A DNA stretch of 64,000 nt, from contig CAWUHX010000074.1 of assembly GCA_963922205.1 (NCBI GenBank), forward strand, positions 1,178,001 through 1,242,000, read 5' to 3'. This document shows, piece after piece, positions 11,671-23,700 of this stretch. The DNA comes from Romanomermis culicivorax (lineage: Eukaryota > Nematoda > Enoplea > Mermithida > Mermithidae). A model generated the notes under the pieces. It was given only the letters and a program-made list of their open reading frames with translations, was not told the origin of the DNA and searched no databases. How positions within the stretch are numbered: the first letter of the stretch is position 1; every line of letters begins with the position of its first letter. Position numbers and translations under genes: made by a program.

Positions 11671-12774
11671 TGATGGAGATTGGAGAGCTTATTTAAAATC
11701 GAAATTTCGATTACGATTCGGGTGGATTCTTCACAGTAAAAGCTGTTTGATTCCGTATAAAAACAAAGCAACTTAGTACATCCAAAAAGCTGAGGAGAAT
11801 CAAAAAAATTGCCAACTTCAAAATAAAACCTCACAAAAAAGCCCTTGAAAAAAACCTCACAAAAACACCAGATCTGTCAAAAAATCCCAAATTCGGAGTT
11901 TTTCGCCTGGGAGTTCGTCGGCAACACTGAATGATCCATTGCGGCTTTATTATCATGAAATAGGTACTTGTTCATTGCGAATAATAAGTTCAATCAACCA
12001 GGAATTCAGTTCATTAGGATAACAAGGGCTCATTCATGGTGAAATGTACTGAAAAATATGTACCACACCCCAAATTTGTGAACACAATGCTTTTACAGCA
12101 AAATTTTCGACTCGGAATGTATAATGGTCAGAGTTACGAAATTTTTCGCTGTTCTACTTGCCTATCACCAGGCGAGAAAAAAATTTCGATGAATTAAAGA
12201 ATAAGATAACCGAAAGTCTCAAATATAATATATTATATTCAAATATAATATAATATATTGCTTTACTTCCACGATTCAGAACCGTTTCAAGAAAACAGAT
12301 TATAGAAATATTTACTATTGGTTCGCAGCAGGGTCGACTTTTTCCATCATTTTTTCCCCTTAAAATCGAATTTCGTGATCTGCTCAAGGCCGACATTAAA
12401 GACAAGGCTGATAATTTTTAGTGTAAACCGTTGCTGATACATTCGAGTACTACTAAACAAGAATTCATGAGGCTATTTGAAATATGTATATAAGGACAGG
12501 AAATTCAAAAAAAAATCGTCGAGTTCCGATTTTTGATTAATCTTAGCGCAACAAATTTACGCTTTCATGTGAAATAAATGCCAGATTCGTTCTTAGTGTC
12601 AAAAATTACCCTCATGTCAATTTTTGAGGAATATACATTTTAGTTCAAACTTTACAAAGCTAAATCTTAACAGACTCCCAGCAAGGTGTAACAATGCGTT
12701 TACACACCGACCTCATTGTTTCATCGCATTGGATCGTTGCTGATGAGGATTTTCGATCGATCCGATCCGACGTC

Positions 12775-12941
12775 ATGAAGGTTTATTTTGCGACGTTCTT
12801 TTATTGTATTTTGACGGCACAGTTATGGCGCGCCGCAGACTTCGTTTCAGTGGCAGAGATCATCGCTTCCAAAGTGGCAGACGCCGCTAAAGATCTTTTA
12901 CAAGGGAAGAAAGAAATCGTCAAAACCACTGCTGATGATAT
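12775..12941 (+). CDS. Exon: signal peptide of VWA/TSP1 protein, copy 1
   Basis: The exon starts MKVYFATFFYCILTAQLWRA, a clear secretory signal peptide, then about 35 residues that could form a helix (AEIIASKVADAAKDLLQGKK). The frame is open upstream to an ATG at 12694. I choose 12775 because the upstream 27 codons differ at six positions between the gene copies, while the 55 codons after it differ at three. The donor is GTGAGC at 12942, phase 2, which fits directly onto the exon at 14786 and makes an Ile codon at the join in both gene copies. Confidence 0.7.
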
Positions 12942-15900
12942 GTGAGCATGCTTTCTTAAATTTCACGTGATTATTTATACTGCAATTATTGATACCGGTA
13001 CTTATAGTCTGTTTTTTATAAAATGCTTCCAAAATGAAAAATGACGCAAATTTGCACTGACTTGAAAATCTTCAACATGAACCTTTTACTGAAGAATTTT
13101 TTACTCAGAAAATTTGTGGTTTCAAGTTGAGTGTTGTCACAAATTTTCAGTTCTATATGATGTACCACTTGACAAAAAATGCAGAAAATATAAAATGGTA
13201 CTTGCTTCCCAGATTTATTATTTTGAAGCATTTTAAGAAAAACAGACTATGCACTTTATGGCCTAACAAATTTTGTCCAAAATTTTTTACATGTTGTAGC
13301 GCGATAGCGTCAATCTATAAGACACCCGAGTTGGCCCCCTCTGGAGCCAAAACGGTGAGCGCTAGAACCTTGGGTTTTTTCATAATTTCGGGTCCAGGGA
13401 CAAACTACTGGGTGCATGTGGTCATTTGACCTCTATCTACAAATGGTGCTCGGGTGGTGCCGCAAAAGCATGCTTTTAGTTCCAGCGTGCCTCACATTGG
13501 GTGTAGCATTCCCGAGCTCAATACTTTGCCCATTGCAACTACCCAGTTTGCAGCCTTTTCTTTCATGAAAATATGGTTTAATTTCATTTGCGAGGGCCCA
13601 AAGTCCCGACAAACACCGAAATTCCGCAATTTTGTTATATAAAATTTATGTCTTCAAACAAATAATCTTTTGCATAACATTTTTTGCTGTATGTTTTTTA
13701 AGCGTGATGATTTCGGTATTAGTGCGCCTAGTGGCCACCCATCTGTGTTATTCAAAAAATATCTACAGTAACTGGTTATGACGCTTAACGGTTGGAATGC
13801 AGAACGTTGTCTGAGAATTAGAATGGAAGTGGCGTCGAGTAACGGGTGTCCGGTAAAAATCCGGACTAACATCAAAGGTCGTTTTTTACAATGCCAATGT
13901 TTATTATGGAATAATCAATACATAAAATTAAAGAGCAAGAAAAACTCTACAAGATAGAGCTAATTACAAGCTTTAATGACTTGATTTCGCCTGCAGTATC
14001 TTTTATTTTTGACTTCAGTACAACATTGTTATCAACATTCTTCAAACACTAATTTATATGAGTTATCAGTTTTTGTAAAGTTTTTGCTTGCCAACCTTGG
14101 ACGAAGACCAAAAATCCTCGATAGATCAAACTGTTTTTTTGCAACAACATTTCTTTGCTCCATTATTGACAAATCGTTATTTACACTGAACATTAAAAGT
14201 GCCAGCTAGTAGAAATAACTGAACATCATGTAGGCAGCCTAAATAAACTACTTTTAGAAAAATTGGAAAAAAATTTGCTGCCCAACGATTTTGGGATTTA
14301 TCCCCGGCCTGAAACTGGTACCATGCACATGTATGCCCTTCATTGTTGAAATTTGTCAAAACTTTGAGACACCCTTTCCTAATCAAATGTCGAGTAATTA
14401 TGTCGAAAAAATCTTTGAAAAAAAAATCGAAAAAAATCTTTGTCGGGTATTTCTGAAGGGCTATTCAGTGCGCTATAAATCATTCTTCAGAAAGAGGCGT
14501 GAGCTGAGAAAAACGAGTTTGGGTGATTTTATTATTTTGTCACTGTGTAAATTGACTAAATCTTATTCTTAGGTTTACAATGTAAAGTTTAAGGTATTTA
14601 GAAAGATCATTTTTCTATCCGATGATATAAGCCTTATAGCGTAACTCTCAATTGTTTCCGAAATATTCAGGATCAAAAAATGGACTGCACTTTTCGTTCA
14701 ACCATAATGTGCAAGACCTGTTACCGCAAGCTCTGCACGATTAGGGCTCCTTCTGTATCAGAGACTATGGTTAGATTTACTTTAGTGCCGGTAAGATGTG
14801 CGGAAACATAATCGAGGATAACCCAGAGTACTGCAACAATACTGCTTCCGCTAACTGGTTCATCGTCGTGGACGCCTCTTGGTCCAATGAATATTCCTTG
14901 TACGAAAAAACCAAAGTATATTACGAGGAGCAAAAGAAAATAGTCGATCAAATAATCGAATATATATCGAAAGTCAATGGTGAAATAGCCAATTCGGACG
15001 ATAAGCACGAAATTTCTATAATCTTAGCGACTGATGGTAAAATTGACGTCATACGAAATTTGTGCAACAGCGAAACTGAAGGCAGGAAATTACCACCCAA
15101 GGTGGAACCAAAAACTGATGGCATCCCGCTGGGAGAAATTCTGGAGGAAATCGATCAACAATCTACACACTGCAATTGGAGACCCAATAGGCAACGTTTT
15201 GTCCTTTGTAAGTGCTTTGTAATGAATGTAACAACTTTTCCATGCAAAAAACGTTCCATAAAATCAAGTAAGTTTCATCGAAAGAGACGACCTGGCCGAA
15301 GGAGCAAGCACAGGTGAAGTATCCTAGAGAGTATCGAGGGAACAATTTTACTCTGGCGCCCGTCTTACTCTGGCGCCCCTTTTTATGGGTGTATCTGGTG
15401 CCCTAGTTACTGAAGCGCCCATTGTTTAGTAACGACTTTTCCGGCCTATTCCTGAGTGAGTGATTCCCAAGTGAGCCATTTCCAAGTGAGTGATTCTCAA
15501 TTGAGCAGGCAATTCAGGAAGTAATAACACTTTCTTCAGATTTTCCTTCTTTACCTTATATTTTTCTTTGTGTATACTTTTTTTCTTTCATTCTGTGTGT
15601 TGCTCATGTTTTCGTTTATGTATGTTTTTGCATTTCTATGTTTTGCCTCTGCTTTCTTTTTTCTTTTTTGCTCGTGGAAAAATACATTACAATTTGCCAT
15701 ATTTAATAAGATTTGTCTCACAAATAAATATTATGAAAGTCGAAATGCTCTATTTTGTAATTAATTTTATTCTTTGTGATTTTTTCTCCATACTTACTTT
15801 TCATTTTAGTTTTTTAGCTCTCACTGTTGTATTTTAAAAATATGTTGGCGGTTGATGAGTCACAGGCAGGATTGGGATTCCAGGATTCGTCCTTAATGTA

Positions 15901-17718
15901 CGTGTTTCCCACACCCACGTTTACCCGATTAACTTAATTACTTGTACCAGGGTTCATGCGCCCTTTTGAAAATGAAATTCAAGGACAATTCAAGGATTTT
16001 AAGGAAACAAATTTTCATTCTTCAAGGACTATTTTCATCAAAAAATAGTGATACTCCAGAATGGCAAAAGGAAATAGCCAAGCATCCTCAGAAAAATCAA
16101 TCCCATATTAGCCCTAGACATAATCAACCACAAAGACAAACCAGTGTTCAACTTGGAAGACATACCACACATACCAGACACATACTTTTACATTAAATCA
16201 TCATCGAAATCTAGAGCAATTCCAAACCCTGAAAATATATTCACTCTCCATGTATTATTGCAATTCATTGACCAGGACAACGACCTTGTGTTTACACAGT
16301 CTATCAGGATTTGCATCACAGATTCTATCCAACACGAAAAACATGATAAGCTATCCCAAACCACTCAACTGCAACTCGCTCAGATGCAATTAAGTTTGCT
16401 CAATTACTGACATCTTGAATACAATGCAGGTTGTGATCCATCAACTCGCCACCTTTCGACCAACCAGAAACTATAATTACAAAAATTGTTTGCTTATTAC
16501 ACATAATTTCACACAATTCACATTAATTAATTGATTAATTCCACATAATTCAATCCCATAATTTTGCTCAGAGAGCATTGGAAATAGATTCTTCTGACTT
16601 CCTGTGTTGAAAAATACATATGCGCTAACAAAATGGGAATCCTCATTCAATTTGGTTACCTTAACTTTTGCTAACATCAAGGAAACGTTATATGCAGACA
16701 AAGTGCTCATCGTGAAGATACCTTGAAGGTTGGCGTATTCCACTTGCTGGCTCATAGCTGATGTCTTTTCTATTATCTGCAGCAACATCACTATACTTTC
16801 AGCAGTTGATGCAGATTTCATCTGAATTTTCACTTATCTATTGGATGTGTATAATTTCTAGTTTCGTTATACAGTGACTTTTAAACAAGGCCTAAGAGTT
16901 TCACAAGAATTATTCATATGCCCAGTTGTAAGACTATAAAAACAAAGTTTTGGTACCTAGATTTTAGCTTTCACAGGTTAAACAATACTGAAAGTGGTGC
17001 ACTGATCACGATAATTTTTATAGGTGCCTGATTACTGTTGGTGAGAAGACATTACACTAATACAATCCTGAGATAGAGGCGTAATCCATGCAATGCAGAA
17101 AAAGGATGAGGGCACACCTGCGAAGGAAAAAAACCATTTGTCAGCAGAATTCTGGGCAGTTGGTATATAAATGAAAAATAAAAACAAAGCAGAAAAGTCA
17201 CAACTAAGAATTGAAAAGAGAACAACGTTTTTTGGCGCGAAGCGCCGGAAATTTTTGACGTTTTTTCCTCAAAATTAATTTCACGCCATGAACTTTGAGA
17301 AAATTAAAGGACATTTCTCTTTTTTTCCAGAATTCAAGGACAATTCCAGGATTTCAAGGACGGCTTTCAAAAATAAGGACAATTCAAGGATTTCAAGGAT
17401 TTCAAGGACGCGCATGAACCCTGTTGTACTTAAACCCGACACTAATTATCCCACCAACTAAGGAAAGGATGTTTCCTTAATTGTCTCCCTAATTGCGTAA
17501 GAACTGAGAGAGGAGAGTTTTCTACTCTTTTATATTACGCAATCAAAAATCAAACACTTACGTACAGGCGAAAGCGGGCGAGAAAAATAAACAATCAACT
17601 CCCACGCACTGGGACGAGAAAATAGAAGGGCTGCGTGCTGGGAGGCGACGAGTGGCGAGAAACAACAGTGGCCGGCGGGGCACACGTAAAACATATAACA
17701 ATAATCAAAAAGAATAAT

Positions 17719-17749
<31 letters not shown>

Positions 17750-20700
17750 CCAGTGCATGCGTACCGACGTGCACTACAGTAAGACGACTGTTGATGGTCG
17801 GCGTTGCTCGCTCCACTTGCTACCTGCGAGCCTCATGCGCGCTTTGACAAAAATGACAAAAATCGGCAGAAAACACACTACAACATCACTTCTTTGTCTT
17901 CATCTTCCTCGTTTTCTATTCTCCTGATTCTTTCTTTTTTCCTTTTTCACCATTTTTTTTCTTTATTTGACGATTTGTCTTTTTCTTCATGTTTTTTTTC
18001 TTTCTCTAACGCTTTTCCGCCTATTTAACTTATTCTTGATGTCCTTATTGTTGTAACGTACCTGCTAACGCAGTACTGTAAATATGTAGCATACTGTATG
18101 TGATAGACATTTATTAGATATTATTTTATTTTCACATTTTATCGTCTCAAGGATGTCTGGGATTCATCCCCAAACATTCCTACAAAATTACGTGAAGTAC
18201 TTTATTTTGATCCGTTCACACCCCGGTAGCCCAATTAAGACGCCCCAATTAATTTGCACAAACGGCAGCTGTTCCCCTAGAACCCACACTAAACTACACA
18301 TTCCACAGCTACCGTAATCCCCAGTAAAAATCGTAAACAACACCTGCACACAGTAAAATACGTAGAAGCCCCGCCGTACAGTAGTCTCAAGTGTAATGGT
18401 AGCGGCGGCCCCACAAAACATGTGTATACAGAGAAACCGATACAGGAAGCATGCACAGAAGCACAAAGGCGTGGCCAAGCCCACCGTAGAAAGCAAGCAA
18501 AGCACCGAAAGCATACGATACCAGAAAAGCATTGGAGAGGCGTAATTAAGAAAGCATAAGAAGCGTAGCAGGAAACGACGATTGGCGGAAGAAGATGGAC
18601 AGAAGCTCGACCTCCCGCGACGCCCAGGGAGTGGCCAGAATCGCCGTATAAAAGAAGAAGCAAAGCGTGATTTAGGCATTCTTATTCTTGTGGTTTTTCC
18701 GTTTTGACTTCTGCGCTCGCCCCGTCTTTATACATTTGCAAGCGGCCGACTATTCGAAAGCAACTTAAACCGAGGCCCCCATCCGTATTTTAATTCGAAG
18801 CGCGTTTATTGTCGACGTTCAAGCGACCGTCGATTACCCGTTGTTTATTGTAACCGTTCGCCCGGGCCCCCGTCCCGTTATTTGTCCCCGCCGTATTGAC
18901 CGATTGGTTAGAAGTAAAGTACCTCACACAAATCTGGTCGTTACATATTTTGGTGACCGTACCGTTACGTTAACCAGTGGAACTCCCTGCCCCAATTAGG
19001 TGTACTCTTATCCGGGCATTTAGAAGCATTAGATAATACAGTAGTAATCATTTCCTACAGTAAGACAGTATTCGTAGAAAGCAAACTGGAAATCCCCTCC
19101 AACGAGACATTAAGCGATACATTTAAACGAATACAGCGTGAAGCAAAAATTGAAGTATTTAAGCAGAAATCCCATCGTAAACCAAGAATGACCCACCAAA
19201 CGCAAGATCATTTAGGAGAAATCATTAGAGAACAGATAAACGATCTATTTTCAGAACATTTTCGTACCCTACGCACACAATTGAATCAGAATACAGTAAA
19301 CCCTACCCTAATAGACGATCTAAGAACAGCAAACATTCGTAATAACATGGCAAACAATTTCTACGCACACCTACAGTATTCACGGGCGGCGTGACCCAAC
19401 ATTTTGGTGAATGGAACAAAAGATTAGAACAATTCATGGCACTCCAAGGCATGAAAGATACAGACGTACAGTTAAAGTTGGCATGTTTAGAAATTCATTT
19501 AGGAGGAGCCGCGTTAGCAAAATTCAAAAGTTTAGCAAACTCCGAAAACCCTCCCCACACATACGAGCAGTATAAAGTCGCATTACAGGCATTTTTCCCA
19601 AACAATAGAGATAATGAGCTACATCAACAATTCTTACGCGAAAGAAAACAAAAGCGATCAGAAACAGTAACGGAATTCTTATTTGATCTAGAACATCTTG
19701 CTACCCTCGCCTACCCTAACTTTAACACAGACGCATGAGAAATGATCATAAAACCCCTCTTTGTAGAAGGCATGCAAAACGAAATCAGGGAAGCAATTAA
19801 GTATAGAAGGTTCGCAACTCTAAAAGAAATGTCAGACGAAGCAGCTTACATTGAACAGCAAATTCTTAGAAACGAGTTAAAATCTAACGTCCTTCCCTTC
19901 ATACCCCCAAAACCCAAACCCATCTTTTCCCAAACCAAAAATACAGACCAACAGGATCTTTTGCATCAGTTAGAACAACAAGTAAAAGATTTACAGTTGC
20001 AGATCAAACAAAAACCTCAACCCCCACAACAGAGTAGCTACAACAATTTCAGTAACAATACTTTCAGCAGGAATAATGCTTACAGGAACAACACCACCCC
20101 TAGGCAACCCACATGCTTCCAGTGTGGACAAATCGGACACGTAGCTCGTAATGGTAAATCAGTAGGCACCCGAAAATCATGTGAAATCTGTTTCCGTAAT
20201 AATCACAGTACACGTGATTGTAAAAGCCGATGCATCCACTGCTCCCAAACAGGACATAGATCAGATAACTGCCTTTCAAAACCCTACTCCAATTTTCAAT
20301 GCTTTATATGCAAGCAGAGAGGTCATACAAGCAGGTATTGCCCAAATCAGCAGAGTCGTAATATTCAAAATTGCATTGAGTACAGGCAACCCCAACCCCT
20401 CATGGACATTGACGATCCCGCATTTTACTCAAAATTACCCGCCATAACTAACGGCCCTCAGACTACTTTAGGAACTATCATGCCCAACACCCACTGCCGT
20501 AGTGAGGAATACGTCCTTGATCTGGACGTACCTAATTGGTGCGCCATGTCACCACCCCCCACGCCTGAAGCCGCAAAAATCGAAAAATCGCCGCCCACCA
20601 TCCCCGTAGGCTACAAGATCCCCCGAAAGCAAGACACTACACCGCCCACCGCCCCCGAAACCCCGTCAAAAACAGGCCGCAACTTGTTATCCCTTCTCCA

Positions 20701-23700
20701 TGGCCTGACCCCCGAACCCTACCAATTCCGCCCCCACCAAACACTTCTACCGACCCCCATAAGTAAGCAAGTCCAAACCCCATCCCATAACTCAACTTCT
20801 AAAGTTTTACAGAACGTTCAGACTGCAAACCGGCCACCCCCCAGCTCAAAATCGCAAAACGACAACACCAAAAACCGCCACGCCAAATCGAGCAGAGCGA
20901 AAAAACACAGTACCCCGCCGCCTCCACTAAAACACTACATTGGCCATTGTATTGTATATTTTTATGTATAATAATCCCCACATCGTGTAGTGCCCAATTT
21001 CAGAAATGTGGAACTTCATTGAGCGGTCACTCAGTCAGCATACCAAAACTTGTATCATGCATGCCCCCTTCCACAGTAGACAAACCCGTACAAACATTCG
21101 GAAAAATCTATATCCCCTCCACTAAGCCCCACATTACAGACGCATACAAATGCAGTGTTCGCAAACGCAAAATTTGTACTAATACAGGATTTTTTGGATC
21201 AAAAGGTATTGTCTTCAACCAAACCGAAATGCAAAATCTAACCCCACATGTTTGTAAGGCAATCGTTATAGACAAAGAACACAACGGTCAAAAATTATAG
21301 GAAACCCAACCAGGATTTTGGTCAACAAATAACTCCCTAAGCGTAGAATACACATGGTGTTGTACAGACCATTGTACCTCGGTCACTAACGTCATCATAG
21401 AAATAGGACAAATAGCATCTTGGAATGGAAAATCTATGACAGGTACATTAGGCGACCTAGGGTCATGCAAACCGACATCAGGTCATTGTGTCACATCCGA
21501 CGGATCTATTATCTGGAATGAAACAGCATTTGAAAACTTATGCCCCTTCGAATACAAAAATACACATCCCATAAAACTCACGCCAACCCACATGATAATA
21601 GAAGAGCTACAAGGTGCATTTTCGGTTAAAAACACACTCTTTTCAAACCCCAATTGCCCAGAAATCCAAGACAGCATTCTAACCGAACAAGGCATTATTG
21701 TACAATTAGACAAAAGCACACCACATCATAACACATTTTTAACCCCAAAAACCAACGAAACTCATACTACACTATACGATTTTGATGATTTTGAACCCAT
21801 CAATGCAAAACTAAACTATCTAGCAGAAAAATACAGGAATTCGAAATTCAAAATTTCAAAAATGTATGGAATGAATTATGCAGACAGGCACAGCGTCACC
21901 TTGATCTCGTATGGCAAATTTTACCTCTTGATGCAAGCCTTGGAGCGCCTGCATTCCTACAGCGAACGGACATCATAGCAGAATTCACAGGAGAAGCCCT
22001 CACAGTCTGGCCCTGCAAGCAGGTAAACGCATCCAAAGTCTTTTACAACCATAAAATCAACCAAACATGCTACAAACTTTTACCCATTCTTGTAGGAACC
22101 GAACTCATGTTTTCAAATCCAGGAGGCAACGATTTGACCCCTTTCTCACAAACCGTTGACTGCCATCACATGCATGTAGCCCTTTACAAACAGAATAATA
22201 CATGGTTCAGTGAAACAGGATCCCCGCATGTCACAAATCTACCTTTAGAAATCGTCTGGAACCAAAATTTCTCCCTTTTTCATTTTAATACACCCGCCAT
22301 TTTTCATGATCAACTTGCAACTATTTCAACCAACTTACTCTTTTTGAAACAATACATTTACAAAACTCACACACTCGAAAACATTGTCACAAAACTCGTC
22401 AATTACACCGCCCAAATGTCTCTCAATTCCGATACAGTTTACAACATGATCTCAGGCACTGGCCAAGCACTCGGAAATACACTCTCTGGCGCCGGTCAAG
22501 GCATAGAACATGTAATAACCGGTACCACCCAAAGTCTCACGGACGGATTAAACAATTTACTCAAAGGACCCCTGCAAATCATTATCAATCTCGCCGTTAT
22601 TACTGTAGTTATTGCAGGCGTCTTTTATTCGTTTCTCGTTCTTCGAAAATATTTCCCCTCTCCAAAGCATCATGCCACACACGAACATGCATACGAAATA
22701 CCATCAAACCACAGACATTTACATGAGACCATTCCCCCATCATTCGGCCATGCTCTCTTAGAATTAGCTAATCGTCGTGGGGCACAAACACAGCAGAAAT
22801 ACGTCCTTGTCGATATTGATACCCCCCGAACCCCTGCAATTGAACTCATTAACCAAATTCACCAATCTGCATCAGATAAGCCACCCCAAAATGTACCTGA
22901 AAAACATACCCCTCACATTCCGATCACACTTAATGGCAAATTAATGACAAAAGGCATGATTGACACTGGTGCAGTTTACTCACTCATTGATTCCCGAATC
23001 GCTCAAATCCTACAGTTAGACATGAAACCCCCGCTAGTCCAAGCAAAAGCAGCAAATAATCTCCCAATTCACTTTGTAGGAACCACTTTTGTCACAGTGA
23101 CAGCCCAAACAATCCAGGAAACGATAATGGTTCATGTCCAAAAAGATTGCACAGCAGACATCCTTCTAGGCAAAAACTTTCTCAGTCGATTTTCGGAATA
23201 CACTATCAACAATCAAAAATCACAGGTCAAATTTGGCAATGTTATACTACCTTGTGATGGCCTAGAATATAGCCCTCTTTCAACTCGTGGTGGAACTTAT
23301 TTGGATGAAAAATTAGAATTACCACCCCGTACAGTAACCGAATTTACTGTCCCCTTGCCCAAATCGTACCTACAGGTCAAACAGCTTGAATTCACTCCGA
23401 AACCCAAACAGAATCCCAAAGTCCATTTCACAGCTTGTATCTCGGAAAATCAAAACAGTCGCATACGCATATCCGTCCTAAACACACAAGAAACAGCTCA
23501 AATTCTTTATCCTGGAACATGCATTGGTACAGTCTCATGTTACATCCCAAAACAAAATGCTCCCGCTAATCTAACCCCTTCAACGCAAAACCAGCCCAAC
23601 CGTTTTGATACATTCACATGGTTAAAAGCAAATGTTAATTTAACCTCCAGTGACCTCACAGAAGCAGAAAAAACGCAACTCCTACGCGCGATATCGAAGT

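Larger units (their letters stand above)
5225..12774. other. Repeat-rich intergenic region
   Basis: This 7.5 kb stretch separates the divergently arranged SF3B4 gene and the VWA/TSP1 gene. I find no exon in it. It holds G/C-run MITEs (6341-6660, 7291-7661, 10014-10236, 10994-11187, 11510-11670), a local duplication (6203-7290) and dispersed repeats with hairpins (7860-8450, 8650-8820, 11337-11351). At 12222-12260 there is an AT palindrome. At 9270-9420 motifs like CTACTCC recur. The remaining parts (5225-6200, 8820-10010, 11670-12690) show nothing I can name. Confidence 0.5.
15825..17885. mobile_element. Solo LTR, interrupted by a DNA element
   Basis: The sequence starts TGTTGTA and ends TACAACA, the inverted termini of an LTR, and is flanked by the 4 bp duplication TCAC (15821-15824 and 17886-17889). 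The paralogous unoccupied site, with a single TCAC, is at 58157-58160. Without the nested element (15948-17423 plus 6 bp duplication) it would be about 579 bp. No internal retroelement genes accompany it. It is unrelated in sequence to the LTRs at 18052 and 26445. Confidence 0.65.

Noticed and set aside
14291..14572. 93-codon frame partly conserved in copy 2 (56612-56839)
   Set aside because: Length and ends differ between the copies through frame-altering changes, and no phase-compatible splice sites bound it.
14671..14754. Possible extra exon before the VWA exon (acceptor AAATATTCAG)
   Set aside because: Only one frame is open, and it would need a 31 nt intron with the wrong phase; the signal-peptide exon joins the VWA exon in phase without it.
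18188..18679. 163-codon antisense frame in each LTR (also 26581-27072)
   Set aside because: The LTR differences inside it include three amino-acid changes and one silent change, with no sign of constraint; the peptide is low-complexity Cys/Phe/Leu sequence.
20958..20964. ATTTTTA as a -1 ribosomal slippery site between gag and env
   Set aside because: Its codon spacing fits the env frame and not the gag frame, so it is not in the required register.
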